Source: Paenibacillus dendritiformis
GTDB taxonomy: Bacteria; Bacillota; Bacilli; Paenibacillales; Paenibacillaceae
Assembly: GCF_945605565.1 (NCBI RefSeq)
Contig: NZ_OX216966.1
Coordinates: 5,510,001-5,574,000, forward strand
DNA length: 64,000 bases
Direction of reading: 5' to 3'
A program made the position numbers and the translations under genes. This document shows positions 42,377 through 53,482 of the stretch, one piece after another; position 1 is the first letter of the stretch; each line of letters opens with the position of its first letter. The notes under the pieces were generated by a model. The model was not told the origin of the DNA, did no database searches, and worked only from the letters and a program-made list of their open reading frames with translations.

Positions 42377-43066
42377 CTAGCCTAAAAAATCCTCGTCGTC
42401 GTCAACGTCATCGATGTCGAAATCCTCATCGCCAAAGTCATCATTTACGCTGCTACGGCCGCCCAGGAAGTCACCATCCTGCACTTTCACGATGTTGTTC
42501 AAGCCAGCAGCGATACCCTTATTCCCTTTCGTGTCGAAAAGATAGAAGTTGACAGACACCTTAGCGTAGCAGCCGCTATAAACCTCTGTTGTGTCAGTAA
42601 TCTCCTGAAACTTCGTTTTTCCATCGGAGCCTTTCCCGATCGGCTTGGCAATACCCGGTTTGTTCTTGCTAGATGCGTTGAAGAAATAATGGCCAGCATA
42701 AGCCTCGTCATCCGGGCGTTCCTCATCCCCATCCCGAAGCGGTGTATGGAATTTAGCCGGAAGTTTCCCGTTATACTTCGCTTTTGCCTGCTCTTTCAGC
42801 AGGTCGGTGGCAGCCTTAATTTTGCGCAATGTCTCCTTATCATCTTTTGGGATCAAAATCGAAACGCTATATTTCGGGTCTCCCCCGTCAACAGATTGCG
42901 GTTCCCAAACATTCGCATAGCTCAGACGTACCTTGCCCGTAATTACCTTTGTTGATTGGTTATCAATTGTCATTTGCACATTTCCCCTTTTCATTGATTT
43001 GAAAGTTGCTACAGGCCATTTGCCTGAAGTCATCATGTCCACGTGGTAATCCGCTATTTCACCCAT
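42377..43066 (-). CDS. DUF2815 family, SSB-like protein
   Basis: The core (VITGKVRLSYANVWEPQ; KYSVSILIPKDDKETL; GHYFFNASSKNKPGIAKPIG; YSGCYAKVSVNFYLFD) matches DUF2815, an OB-fold-like phage family thought to bind single-stranded DNA. The tail is strongly acidic (DDFGDEDFDIDDVDDDEDF), as in many SSBs. Two starts are plausible: ATG at 43066 (229 residues, GAGGTG site) and ATG at 42973 (198 residues, GGGG site, matching family N-termini). Confidence 0.85.
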   Translation of the reverse strand: MGEIADYHVDMMTSGKWPVATFKSMKRGNVQMTIDNQSTKVITGKVRLSYANVWEPQSVDGGDPKYSVSILIPKDDKETLRKIKAATDLLKEQAKAKYNGKLPAKFHTPLRDGDEERPDDEAYAGHYFFNASSKNKPGIAKPIGKGSDGKTKFQEITDTTEVYSGCYAKVSVNFYLFDTKGNKGIAAGLNNIVKVQDGDFLGGRSSVNDDFGDEDFDIDDVDDDEDFLG

Positions 43067-43069
43067 TAG

Positions 43070-44269
43070 CTACACCTCAAACCCCACGTCGGCAAACTCA
43101 TCTTCCAAGCTGTTCAACTCCGCGCGTGGGTCCGTCTCCGGAACAAGCACTGGTTTACCGGGCGGCTTAATAATCAGTTCGTCCAGGAGCTTTGCCAGCT
43201 CTTTCTTGCCGATCCGTTTCTCCAGCTCGCCGATGCCGCGAAGCTCCCGCGGTTTGAGATATTTGTCCGGCTCCAAGTTCGCCTCTTCAAGAGTCTTCCA
43301 AGCTACGTCTTTGTCAGAAATGACCCTATTGCTCCGGCCTTCAACAAGCTTCCATTGCGGGATCCGCTTCCCAACTTTCGCCTGTTCGAAGGCATAGTCA
43401 GCGACATCCTTCGCCCACGCTTGCAACTGCTCGGCAACAAAAAGAATCGATCCGATTTCTTCATTAGAAAGCAATGCCGGATCCTGAAACTCGTAAACCA
43501 ACGCCTTCATGTTCTCATCAGCACGGGCTCGGCAGTTCCCTTTCACCTTGCACCAGCGGCAGTGGCTGCCTGCCTTAAATCCCCCCTCGCCGGCGTAGGC
43601 CAGCGCCGCAGCAGGCTTGACCACAGTCTCCGCCCATTCCAGCAGGCCATCGATTGGCATAGTGTCCGTGCTGACACTATCCAGACGCGGCTGCACAATG
43701 GTCATGCGGACCTCTTGAATATCAAACATCCAGTTGTAAGCAGACCAGGCGCCAAGGGCATATAGCCGTATCTGCGGATTACCGACCGCGCTGACCTGTT
43801 GGCCTTTCCCGTATTTCAGATCAATTATTTCAAGCACGTCGTCCGATATCAGGACCACGTCACCAGTGCCGTAACCCTCCGGTACCCACTTTGTAAAATC
43901 CAGGCGCTCCTCAAGTGAAACGATGGCATCCGAAGATCGGGCCTTTGCCTCCAAAAAGCGTTCTTCGACAAAGTCAACATATTCCTGGACAGCGTTCTCC
44001 ATTTCTGCATTGTAATATTGGTTAACCGCTATAAAAAACTGCAATCCTGCTTCCAATTCGGCTCGACGTTTGGAATTGCACGGTTTTATGCTACGGCTCA
44101 GCTTCAACTCAGCAAGCTCATGCGCCGCTGTCCCCTCGTCTGCGTACTCGCTGCGCTTATCTTCTATGTGCTCACAAAGCCGGGCACTCGGCGGGCAGTT
44201 GATCCACCGTTCAGCCCCTGATCCTCCGAGTAAGGCGTGATCACGTTCAGCATGCGCCGGCTGTGTCAT
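43070..44269 (-). CDS. DUF2800, PD-(D/E)XK nuclease with cysteine cluster
   Basis: A 399-residue protein of the DUF2800 family. Nuclease motifs are GTGDVVLISDDVLEIIDLKYGKG (in parts: D, then E-x-D-x-K) and Q-rich NPQIRLYALG. A C-terminal CRWCKVKGNCRARA cluster together with an earlier CP suggests an iron-sulfur cluster as in AddB/Cas4-like nucleases. It probably works in phage recombination next to the DUF2815 protein. Start overlaps the previous stop. Confidence 0.87.
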   Translation of the reverse strand: MTQPAHAERDHALLGGSGAERWINCPPSARLCEHIEDKRSEYADEGTAAHELAELKLSRSIKPCNSKRRAELEAGLQFFIAVNQYYNAEMENAVQEYVDFVEERFLEAKARSSDAIVSLEERLDFTKWVPEGYGTGDVVLISDDVLEIIDLKYGKGQQVSAVGNPQIRLYALGAWSAYNWMFDIQEVRMTIVQPRLDSVSTDTMPIDGLLEWAETVVKPAAALAYAGEGGFKAGSHCRWCKVKGNCRARADENMKALVYEFQDPALLSNEEIGSILFVAEQLQAWAKDVADYAFEQAKVGKRIPQWKLVEGRSNRVISDKDVAWKTLEEANLEPDKYLKPRELRGIGELEKRIGKKELAKLLDELIIKPPGKPVLVPETDPRAELNSLEDEFADVGFEV

Positions 44270-44661
44270 AGTGCTTTTAATCGTGCCAGGAACGCCGCCC
44301 GCTGCTCTTCTTGTACTGCGGTAATGTTCTTACTGCCAAACTCGTCAAGCAGAGCCTTTACGGCTTTCTTCCCTTCTACCGTCTTGCCCTTAGCAGCAGC
44401 GACCTCTCGCAGCTCCTCCACAGTAGGAATGTCTTCTCCCCCGTCGCTACCTTCCTCCTCGGTGACATCTGGCTTTTCTGGTTCCTCCTGCTTCTTCGCC
44501 GCCTCCGCTTTTGCGGTGCGCTGGCGTTTAGGTTTCTCCTCCTGGACCGGGGCAGCTTCGAAGGTGGATACCTTTTGCCCCGAGATAGCTGCAGCTAAGA
44601 CAGAAAGCTCCTGAATGGATTCGGCAGCATCGGCGCCGTTGATCGTGATTTGTACAGGCAT
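44266..44661 (-). CDS. Lysine/glutamate-rich phage protein, unknown
   Basis: A 131-residue protein: a short beta N-terminus (MPVQITINGADAAESIQELS), a charged disordered centre (KPKRQRTAKAEAAKKQEEPEKP) and a C-terminal helical module (TVEELREVAAAKGKTVEGKKAVKALL), which resembles a SAP-like DNA-binding hairpin. The ATG at 44661 has ATAGGAGG. Overlaps the nuclease gene by 4 bp. Confidence 0.65.
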   Translation of the reverse strand: MPVQITINGADAAESIQELSVLAAAISGQKVSTFEAAPVQEEKPKRQRTAKAEAAKKQEEPEKPDVTEEEGSDGGEDIPTVEELREVAAAKGKTVEGKKAVKALLDEFGSKNITAVQEEQRAAFLARLKAL

Positions 44662-44743
44662 GATAAGTCCTCCTATGATAAAATGATGAAGTGTGATACA
44701 ATGGCGGTGAAAAATGTGTTTTCTTTGTAGCTCCGCGCGGCTC

Positions 44744-44893
44744 CTACCCCGCTTGGAGCTGTTTTTCATTTTCTAGACTGTCTTTAGCCCGTCGGTATTG
44801 CTGGCGGTACATCTCTCGAGCCCGGCTGCATTGTGTTGTATCCCGCAGCTGTAGCAAGTTACCCAGACTACGAAGGCGTTGCTTTCTCGACAT
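44744..44893 (-). CDS. Small basic phage protein
   Basis: A 49-residue basic helical protein (start MSRKQRLRSLGNLLQLRD, with REMYRQQYRRAKDSLE) preceded by GGAGGTGAG. No family recognised. Between it and the next gene lies an AGCTCC/GGAGCT inverted repeat. Confidence 0.6.
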   Translation of the reverse strand: MSRKQRLRSLGNLLQLRDTTQCSRAREMYRQQYRRAKDSLENEKQLQAG

Positions 44894-44979
44894 GTCCACT
44901 CACCTCCTTATCAGAATCACAGGTAAGGATGAGGGTTTCTGCATCTTGCAGAAAGCCTTAAAACCCAGCCAGTTCATCG

Positions 44980-45108
44980 TCAAAATTTGAAGCCCATCTT
45001 CTCGGCCTCGATGGTCGCCCAGGTCACAAACGGGAGCCAATCCGCATCGATTCCGGACTGAATATACCGAGTAGCCAGGCGGTCCAGCAGCTCGTCAGGA
45101 ATATTCAT
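44980..45108 (-). CDS. Small phage protein, 42 residues
   Basis: Encodes MNIPDELLDRLATRYIQSGI and continues with DADWLPFVTWATIEAEKMGFKF. It has a GGGAGG site 11 nt before the ATG. The W-rich helical pattern resembles short phage helper proteins; function unknown. Confidence 0.6.
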   Translation of the reverse strand: MNIPDELLDRLATRYIQSGIDADWLPFVTWATIEAEKMGFKF

Positions 45109-45124
45109 ATGGCTTCGTCCTCCC

Positions 45125-45400
45125 TTACATCGTTGGTTGTTCCTTCAGCCACTGCTCCAGGAAACTCCGTGTTTCCCTTGCCGGAAACAGCCATTTTGTT
45201 CTCACCTTCCTTTTTGGGAAACGGGAGTCGAAGAAGAAGGTATCCTGAATGAAGTTCCAGCTCATACACGTTCGCCGCTGTAACTCCGCCGAGTCCCAGA
45301 ATACATACTCACCGTCTACTTCCTTGAGAAACGCTTCGATTTTTTCACGACACATTTCTTTAACATGAGATTCATCAACTTGAACCGTTACCAGGCTCAT
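45125..45400 (-). CDS. DUF771 family phage protein
   Basis: A 91-residue protein (VFWDSAELQRRTCMSWNFIQD; FPKRKVRTKWLFPARETRSFLEQWL, in parts) with the pattern of DUF771, a winged-helix excisionase-like family common in the early region of Firmicute phages. It could act as recombination directionality factor, since no other excisionase is seen. Overlaps the antirepressor by 4 bp. Confidence 0.75.
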   Translation of the reverse strand: MSLVTVQVDESHVKEMCREKIEAFLKEVDGEYVFWDSAELQRRTCMSWNFIQDTFFFDSRFPKRKVRTKWLFPARETRSFLEQWLKEQPTM

Positions 45401-46134
45401 GACGCGGCCTCCCTTTCTATTATTGGGAGGATCCCTTCTTGTTTAAGTAGGTCGTAGATGAAAAGCCGTCCTTTTTGGGTCCATTTAGTGCTTACACGCG
45501 ATTTATCAGCGTCGATGACATGTGTAGTTGTCTGCGTGTAACCTTTATCCTGGTATTTCGCGTAGAGCAGCCAGATGTCGCCTTGCTTGTATTGAACGCC
45601 AAGCTCATATAATTTCTGATTGAGAGCTCTAGCACTCAAGCCGTAATCCTTAGCGATTTTAGATACTGACAATAAAGATTTGTTTTGCAGTACCATGTCA
45701 TAATAGGAAGCTTTCGGCTGCAACTCATGGACCTGCTGTGTAAGTACGAGGTTATCAGTCGTCAAGGCTGCTACCTTTCTTTCGAGGTACTCGTGAGCCC
45801 GCTTAATGACCATTTCCGGACTGTTCCATCTACGCTCCAGCTCAAGGAAATACTGCCGGGCTTGCTTCCCCTTCTCATTGCGCTGAATCATGGATATTTC
45901 CTTGGCCATCTCGATTTTGATGTGGTGGTCAATGTAGGTTGATTCATTGCCTTGAGCTGTTACTCTTTTTTGAGTAACAGTTACGAAGTCGATGCTTTCA
46001 GTAAATCCGTATTCAATCATGCGTACAATCCAATCGTTATAGCGAGTTTTAACCTCTAAAAACTCATGAAGATCGCGACCACTCACAAGCAGATTACCCT
46101 GCTCATTCGATTGCGTTGGAATCAAATCGTTCAT
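45397..46134 (-). CDS. Phage antirepressor (AntA/AntB N-terminus, KilAC C-terminus)
   Basis: A 245-residue protein. The N-terminal AntA/AntB domain (NLLVSGRDLHEFLEVKTRYNDWI, in parts) is followed by a linker helix and a C-terminal KilAC/ANT DNA-binding domain (LLSVSKIAKDYGLSARALNQKL, then WTQKGRLFIYDLLKQEG). Antirepressors promote lytic growth by opposing the CI-type repressor. Divergent from the repressor, just after the Cro-like gene. Confidence 0.9.
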   Translation of the reverse strand: MNDLIPTQSNEQGNLLVSGRDLHEFLEVKTRYNDWIVRMIEYGFTESIDFVTVTQKRVTAQGNESTYIDHHIKIEMAKEISMIQRNEKGKQARQYFLELERRWNSPEMVIKRAHEYLERKVAALTTDNLVLTQQVHELQPKASYYDMVLQNKSLLSVSKIAKDYGLSARALNQKLYELGVQYKQGDIWLLYAKYQDKGYTQTTTHVIDADKSRVSTKWTQKGRLFIYDLLKQEGILPIIEREAAS

Positions 46135-46328
46135 TGATTTAGCTCGCTTTCCATGCCGAGCATTTTTGCGATTGCCGGCTTATACTTCTTTCCTTTCCTC
46201 GTGCCTTTGAAGATTTCCGAGACATACGTACAGGAAATACCTAACTCCCTTGCGATGTGAACCATCTTGATGTCCTTTTGAAGCATGATTTTTCTGGCTT
46301 CTGCTCCGAACTCAGTGTAGTGCGGCAT
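46131..46328 (-). CDS. Cro-like small helix-turn-helix protein
   Basis: A 65-residue protein (start MPHYTEFGAEARKIMLQKD) with an HTH core HIARELGISCTYVSEIFKGTR. It starts at 46328 after AAGGAGG; the longer frame to 46385 has none. It is the first gene of the early operon, opposite the repressor, so it is probably the Cro-like switch partner. Confidence 0.8.
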   Translation of the reverse strand: MPHYTEFGAEARKIMLQKDIKMVHIARELGISCTYVSEIFKGTRKGKKYKPAIAKMLGMESELNQ

Positions 46329-46592
46329 TTTTCCTAACCTCCTTGTAAAAGTTTGTAAAAATAACAGCTTAATTGTTGACATCAAGTCGCAAATGTACTA
46401 CCATTGTGAAAAAGGCATAACCAAATAATAATCGTTGGGGGACGATTTTTTAAAAGTGGGTTATGAACCCTCTGGTTTTTTGTTGCCTTTTTCGCCTTAG
46501 ATTAAGCTGTTGACAATAGTATAGTGCTATATTTCCTACCTGTCAATATATAAGTGCTAAATTTAAGACTTTGATGTAAAGGAGTTTGAGTT
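46329..46592. promoter_or_regulatory. Divergent lysogeny switch region
   Basis: The 264-bp gap between the Cro-like gene and repressor. It holds direct repeats AGTGCTATATTT (46523-46534) and AGTGCTAAATTT (46553-46564), 30 bp apart, a TTGACA (46510-46515)/TGTCAA (46541-46546) inverted pair and another TTGACA at 46376-46381. Two tiny hairpins with T runs point right: AATCGT/ACGATT near 46430-46452 and AACC/GGTT near 46467-46484. The repeats are likely repressor operators. Confidence 0.55.
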
Positions 46593-47294
46593 ATGTCTTT
46601 AGTAAGACGTATTCAAGAATTATGTGGTAGTAAAAACACTACCCTGATTGGATTAGAAAGGGAGATTGGGCTTGGTAGAGGAACTATCCGTAATTGGGAT
46701 AAAAATTCCCCTTCAATTGATAAAGTACAGAAAGTGGCTGAATACTTTGGTGTCTCTGCTGATTACTTGCTTTACGGGTTCAATAAAGGCGAGTTCACTT
46801 CACTTATTAACTTGGTTAGGTATAAAAGATCTATAAAAGAGTTTTCCTTAGATACAGGCATAGATGAGTATTATTTAAATAGGCTTTGTTCGGGTATCGA
46901 GTACACGCAGCCTACCATTGATATCGTTTTGAATATCGCAATCAGCAACGACAACGACTGGTTAGTTGATGCCGAATCACTTTTTAAAGCGGCGGGGTAC
47001 GACCTAAAAGAAATAAGTGGCGATTTACTAACGGATGTACCTCTAGAATTACTGCATCATTACCAAGAGCAGGGCATGTCTGAAACCAAAATGGCGATAG
47101 CTTATGCAAAATTCAGAAAAGCTGAGTTAAGAGACGCAATGTCAGAGCCAAGCTATGAGGAGGATATAAATAACGACATCCATACCATCGCTGCCCACCA
47201 CGACGGAGAAGAATGGACAGAGGAAGAGCTCGAAGAAATTGAGCGATTCAAAGAATTTATCCGCATGAAGAGAGCAAAAGACAAGCAGGAGTGA
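46593..47294 (+). CDS. CI-type repressor without peptidase domain
   Basis: A 233-residue protein. The N-terminal XRE helix-turn-helix (TTLIGLEREIGLGRGTIRNWDK, VQKVAEYFGVSADYLL) is followed by a helical middle and an acidic tail (EEWTEEELEEIERFKEFIRMKRAKD). No S24 autocleavage domain is present, so release probably depends on the ImmA-like gene 5 bp downstream and on the antirepressor. AAGGAG precedes the ATG. Confidence 0.88.
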   Translation: MSLVRRIQELCGSKNTTLIGLEREIGLGRGTIRNWDKNSPSIDKVQKVAEYFGVSADYLLYGFNKGEFTSLINLVRYKRSIKEFSLDTGIDEYYLNRLCSGIEYTQPTIDIVLNIAISNDNDWLVDAESLFKAAGYDLKEISGDLLTDVPLELLHHYQEQGMSETKMAIAYAKFRKAELRDAMSEPSYEEDINNDIHTIAAHHDGEEWTEEELEEIERFKEFIRMKRAKDKQE

Positions 47295-47298
47295 TGTC

Positions 47299-47760
47299 AT
47301 GGCATATGAGTTGCTACTGAGAGAGGCGGAACAACAAGGGGTTGACGTGTACGAACTCCCCCTAAAAGGTGGGTTAAAGGGTCTGTACCACAGGAATGCT
47401 ATTTGCATAAACCGCCGTCTCTCTCGAATAACAGAAAAAACTTGCATCCTTGCCGAGGAGTTAGGGCATTACCATACATCGGCCGGTAACATATTGGATC
47501 AATCGGATGTACGCAACCGAAAACAAGAGCAGCGGGCACGTAGCTGGGCATATGAAAGGCTCGTCCCACTAAACACCATTGTACAAGCCCACCGACTAGG
47601 GGTCCGTAATCGCTTTGAGCTCGCCGAATACCTCAATGTGACTGAGGAGTTTCTTGAGTCGGTCTTAAAGCGGTATCAAGAAAAATATGGATTATGTGTC
47701 CCCGTTGGTAAGTACACCGTCTGCTTTGAACCACTAGGCGTCATAGAATTTTTCGAGTAA
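47299..47760 (+). CDS. ImmA/IrrE-type protease gene, altered HExxH
   Basis: A 153-residue protein directly after the repressor, as in ICEBs1 ImmR-ImmA. The zinc motif is AEELGHYH: the usual first histidine of HExxH is Glu here, though the rest (E, GH, H) and the downstream NRKQEQRARSWAYERLVP helix fit the family. Many phage homologues show this EELGH form. It probably cleaves or inactivates the repressor on induction; zinc coordination is uncertain. Confidence 0.82.
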   Translation: MAYELLLREAEQQGVDVYELPLKGGLKGLYHRNAICINRRLSRITEKTCILAEELGHYHTSAGNILDQSDVRNRKQEQRARSWAYERLVPLNTIVQAHRLGVRNRFELAEYLNVTEEFLESVLKRYQEKYGLCVPVGKYTVCFEPLGVIEFFE

Positions 47761-47774
47761 CCTTCGCGCTTTCT

Positions 47775-47791
47775 CAGCCGTAAGGCTGTTT
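47775..47791 (+). terminator. Weak terminator after the repressor-protease operon
   Basis: CAGCC-GTAA-GGCTG hairpin followed by TTT, 14 bp after the stop at 47760. Confidence 0.45.
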
Positions 47792-47807
47792 AACATACAT
47801 ATAAAAC

Positions 47808-47821
47808 CGAACGCACGTTCC
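47808..47821 (+). promoter_or_regulatory. LexA (SOS) box before the integrase
   Basis: CGAACGCACGTTCC fits the Bacillus LexA consensus CGAACRNRYGTTYC at every position. It ends 20 bp before the integrase ATG and lies 3 bp after a TATAAA (47800-47805), so LexA could block integrase transcription until DNA damage. Confidence 0.7.
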
Positions 47822-47841
47822 GAGAAAGGAGAATAGTTACA

Positions 47842-48993
47842 ATGGCATCTTTCAGAAAACGCGGCGAAACTTGGGAGTACCGAATAACTTACACCGATCG
47901 CCGTACTGGGAAACGAAGGGAGAAAACGAAGGGGGGATTCCTTACCAAGAAAAAGGCTCAACTCGCAGCGGCAAAGGAAGAATTGAAAATCGATCAATTC
48001 GGGTTCGCCGAAAATGGGGATCAAAATGTGAAAGAGTACATGGAACAATGGCTCGAAGTATTTAAAAAGCCTGCAGTGAAAATCAACACATATCTCCTTC
48101 AGGAACGAAATGTTCGCTTAAACATAATCCCGCGATGGGGCAATTATCAACTTAAAGAGATCACTCGTGTTGAAGTTCAAAAATGGGTTAACGAATTAAG
48201 GGACCACTATAGCGAAGGGACCACAAGGAGGATTGTCAGCATTTTGTCCTGCGCGATTGATAATGCAGTTCATGACTTCGGGATCCTACGCGAAAACCCG
48301 ATCAAGAAAATCAAGGTAACAAAAGACGAATCCGAGGACAAGGATAAGATTAAATATTTTACCGTCAAAGAGTTAGATAAATTCCTCGCGGCATGTGTAC
48401 CCATCGCAAAAAGCAAATACGGGCATATGAGAAAATATCAAGCCTTGTTCGGGTTGATCTCCAGAACCGGTTTGCGGATCGGCGAAGCTCTGGCTTTAAC
48501 TTGGGATGATTTTGATTTGAAAGCCGGAACGGTATCCGTCTCGAAAACCTTGACATATCCGCTTAACTCCGATCCACGAGTGACTACTCCAAAAACGAAG
48601 AAAAGTAATCGAACAATCAAAATTGATGACGGAACTGTCGAACTGATGAAGAAACATCGCGTGAACATGGCCGAAACCATATTGATGTACCCTAACTTTA
48701 AAAAGTCTGACAGGGATCTCGTTTTTCATCAAGAAGATGGCCGGTGGCTGAGAATAAACGTAGTTCGTGAGTATATGAAGGAAGTTTGCAAGCGCGTAGG
48801 CTTGCCGTTACTCTCTCCCCATGCTCTCCGGCATTCCCACGCCGTGCATCTGTTGGAAGCTGGAGCAACGATAAAATACGTCGCGGAGCGCCTCGGTCAC
48901 TCCTCAATCAAGACAACCGAAAGGTATTTACACGTGACCAAGAAAATAGAAAAAGACGCACTTGACCTGTATGCCCGTTATCTTGCGAGATAA
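47842..48993 (+). CDS. int: Tyrosine site-specific integrase
   Basis: A 383-residue phage integrase. The N-terminus has an AP2-like arm-binding domain (KRGETWEYRITYTDRRTGKR), then a SAM-like core-binding domain (about 60-150). The catalytic domain carries Arg in ISRTGLRIGEAL, HALRHSH (H-x-x-R) and the tyrosine in TTERYLHV. It joins the 17-bp core at sufB. AAAGGAG lies before the ATG. It ends 62 bp before the sufB stop, so the two are convergent. Confidence 0.95.
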   Translation: MASFRKRGETWEYRITYTDRRTGKRREKTKGGFLTKKKAQLAAAKEELKIDQFGFAENGDQNVKEYMEQWLEVFKKPAVKINTYLLQERNVRLNIIPRWGNYQLKEITRVEVQKWVNELRDHYSEGTTRRIVSILSCAIDNAVHDFGILRENPIKKIKVTKDESEDKDKIKYFTVKELDKFLAACVPIAKSKYGHMRKYQALFGLISRTGLRIGEALALTWDDFDLKAGTVSVSKTLTYPLNSDPRVTTPKTKKSNRTIKIDDGTVELMKKHRVNMAETILMYPNFKKSDRDLVFHQEDGRWLRINVVREYMKEVCKRVGLPLLSPHALRHSHAVHLLEAGATIKYVAERLGHSSIKTTERYLHVTKKIEKDALDLYARYLAR

Positions 48994-48997
48994 ATGC

Positions 48998-49015
48998 GTG
49001 GGCAAAACATGGGCA
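48998..49015 (+). promoter_or_regulatory. Right integrase arm-site candidate
   Basis: GTGGGCAAAACATGGGCA, the 16-of-18 partner of the left copy at 8395-8412, between the integrase stop and attR. Confidence 0.5.
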
Positions 49016-49055
49016 AGTGCGCCCCAATTACTCTAAATACCGCGTAGCATAAAGG

Positions 49056-50453
49056 TTACCCGATACTGCCTTCCATTTCCAACTTAATGAGACGGTTCAT
49101 CTCTACCGCATATTCCATCGGCAATTCCTTCGTGAACGGCTCAATGAAGCCCATGACGATCATTTGGGTCGCTTCGTCTTCCGTCAATCCGCGGCTCATC
49201 AGATAGAACAGTTGATCCTCCGACACTTTGGATACGGTCGCCTCATGCTCCAATTGAATGTTGTCATTCATGACTTCGTTATACGGAATCGTATCGGACG
49301 TGGATTGATTATCCATGATGAGGGTGTCGCATTTGACATTGGCCTTGGAGCCTTCGGAATTCCGGCCGAAGGACGCGATGCCGCGATACGTTACTTTGCC
49401 GCCGTGCTTCGAGATCGACTTGGATACAATCGTCGATGTCGTGTCTGGCGCCAGATGCAGCATTTTGGCGCCTGCATCCTGGTGCTGCCCTTTGCCCGCT
49501 ACCGCGATGGACAATACCGAGCCTTTGGCTCCGCGTCCCTTCAAAATAACGGCAGGGTACTTCATCGTCAGCTTGGAGCCGATGTTGCCATCCACCCATT
49601 CCATGTTCGCGTTCTCTTCGCATACCGCACGCTTTGTAACCAGGTTGTAAATATTCGGTGCCCAGTTCTGAATCGTCGTATAGCGAACGCGGGCATTCTT
49701 CTTCACAATAATCTCAACGACCGCGCTATGCAGCGAGTTCGTGCTGTAGATAGGAGCCGTGCAGCCTTCTACATAGTGCACGAAGCTGTCTTCGTCGGCG
49801 ATGATGAGCGTGCGCTCGAATTGCCCCATGTTCTCAGAGTTGATGCGGAAATACGCCTGCAGCGGGATTTCGCATTTGACTCCCTTCGGTACATAGATGA
49901 AGCTGCCACCGGACCATACCGCGCTGTTCAACGCAGCGAACTTGTTGTCCGCCGGAGGAACGACCGTGCCGAAGTGCTCCTTGAAAATTTCCGGATGCTC
50001 GCGCAAAGCCGAGTCGGTATCCATGAAGATAACGCCTTGCTCTTCGAGATCCTTTTGCATGCTGTGGTAGACGACTTCCGATTCATACTGCGCGGATACG
50101 CCGGCCAGGAACTTCTGCTCCGCTTCCGGAATTCCCAGCTTATCGAACGTCTCCTTAATCTCCGCCGGCACTTCCTCCCACGTCTTGCCTTGCTTCTCGG
50201 AAGGACGAACATAATATTGAATATCGTCGAAGTCCAACTCATCCAGGTCGCCGCCCCAACGGGGAAGCGGCATCTTCTCAAATTGCTTCAGCGACTTCAA
50301 GCGGAAATCGAGCATCCATTCCGGTTCATCTTTAATCTTCGAGATTTCCCGAACGATTTCCGGAGTCAATCCTTTGCCGGATTGGAAAATGGATTGGTGA
50401 TTATCGCGAAAGCCATATTTATATTCCTCAAGTTCTGGCATTTCTTTCGCCAT
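49056..50453 (-). CDS. sufB: Fe-S cluster assembly protein SufB with phage-encoded last codons
   Basis: A 465-residue scaffold of the SUF system, forming SufBC2D and building Fe-S clusters. It shows family blocks [31 protein letters not shown] (in parts), [20 protein letters not shown] and NMEWVDGN. Full length. The last codons (49056-49068 and the core to 49085) derive from the phage attP and encode the same KLEMEGSIG end as the displaced host copy at 8259-8288. Last gene of sufCDSUB. Confidence 0.96.
   Translation of the reverse strand: MAKEMPELEEYKYGFRDNHQSIFQSGKGLTPEIVREISKIKDEPEWMLDFRLKSLKQFEKMPLPRWGGDLDELDFDDIQYYVRPSEKQGKTWEEVPAEIKETFDKLGIPEAEQKFLAGVSAQYESEVVYHSMQKDLEEQGVIFMDTDSALREHPEIFKEHFGTVVPPADNKFAALNSAVWSGGSFIYVPKGVKCEIPLQAYFRINSENMGQFERTLIIADEDSFVHYVEGCTAPIYSTNSLHSAVVEIIVKKNARVRYTTIQNWAPNIYNLVTKRAVCEENANMEWVDGNIGSKLTMKYPAVILKGRGAKGSVLSIAVAGKGQHQDAGAKMLHLAPDTTSTIVSKSISKHGGKVTYRGIASFGRNSEGSKANVKCDTLIMDNQSTSDTIPYNEVMNDNIQLEHEATVSKVSEDQLFYLMSRGLTEDEATQMIVMGFIEPFTKELPMEYAVEMNRLIKLEMEGSIG
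49069..49085. other. attR core inside sufB
   Basis: CCTTCCATTTCCAACTT, identical to attL at 8272-8288. The sufB codons to its right are host, those to its left come from the phage. Confidence 0.92.
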
Positions 50454-50497
50454 GGTGCATTACCTCCTCCGTACGTTATCCACGTACATTCTCGCCG

Positions 50498-53449
<2,952 letters not shown>

Positions 53450-53482
53450 CGCTCCTCCTGTCAATCGAATTGCTGAATGTCG

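Larger units (their letters stand above)
8272..49085. mobile_element. Complete-looking siphovirus prophage integrated in sufB
   Basis: About 40.8 kb bounded by 17-bp att repeats. It contains integrase, a lysogeny switch, replication genes, packaging, head, tail and lysis modules and several cargo genes. All early and late genes run on the minus strand; only the integrase, repressor, ImmA-like gene and two cargo genes run on plus. The one damaged gene noticed is the helicase at 33009-34389, so it could still be inducible. The order terS-terL-portal-minor head-scaffold-capsid resembles Listeria A118-like siphoviruses. Confidence 0.95.

Noticed and set aside
46464..46514. 16-codon frame beginning MNPLVFCCLF in the switch region, considered as a signalling peptide
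   Set aside because: No ribosome site, no export signal and no partner receptor; it overlaps hairpins.
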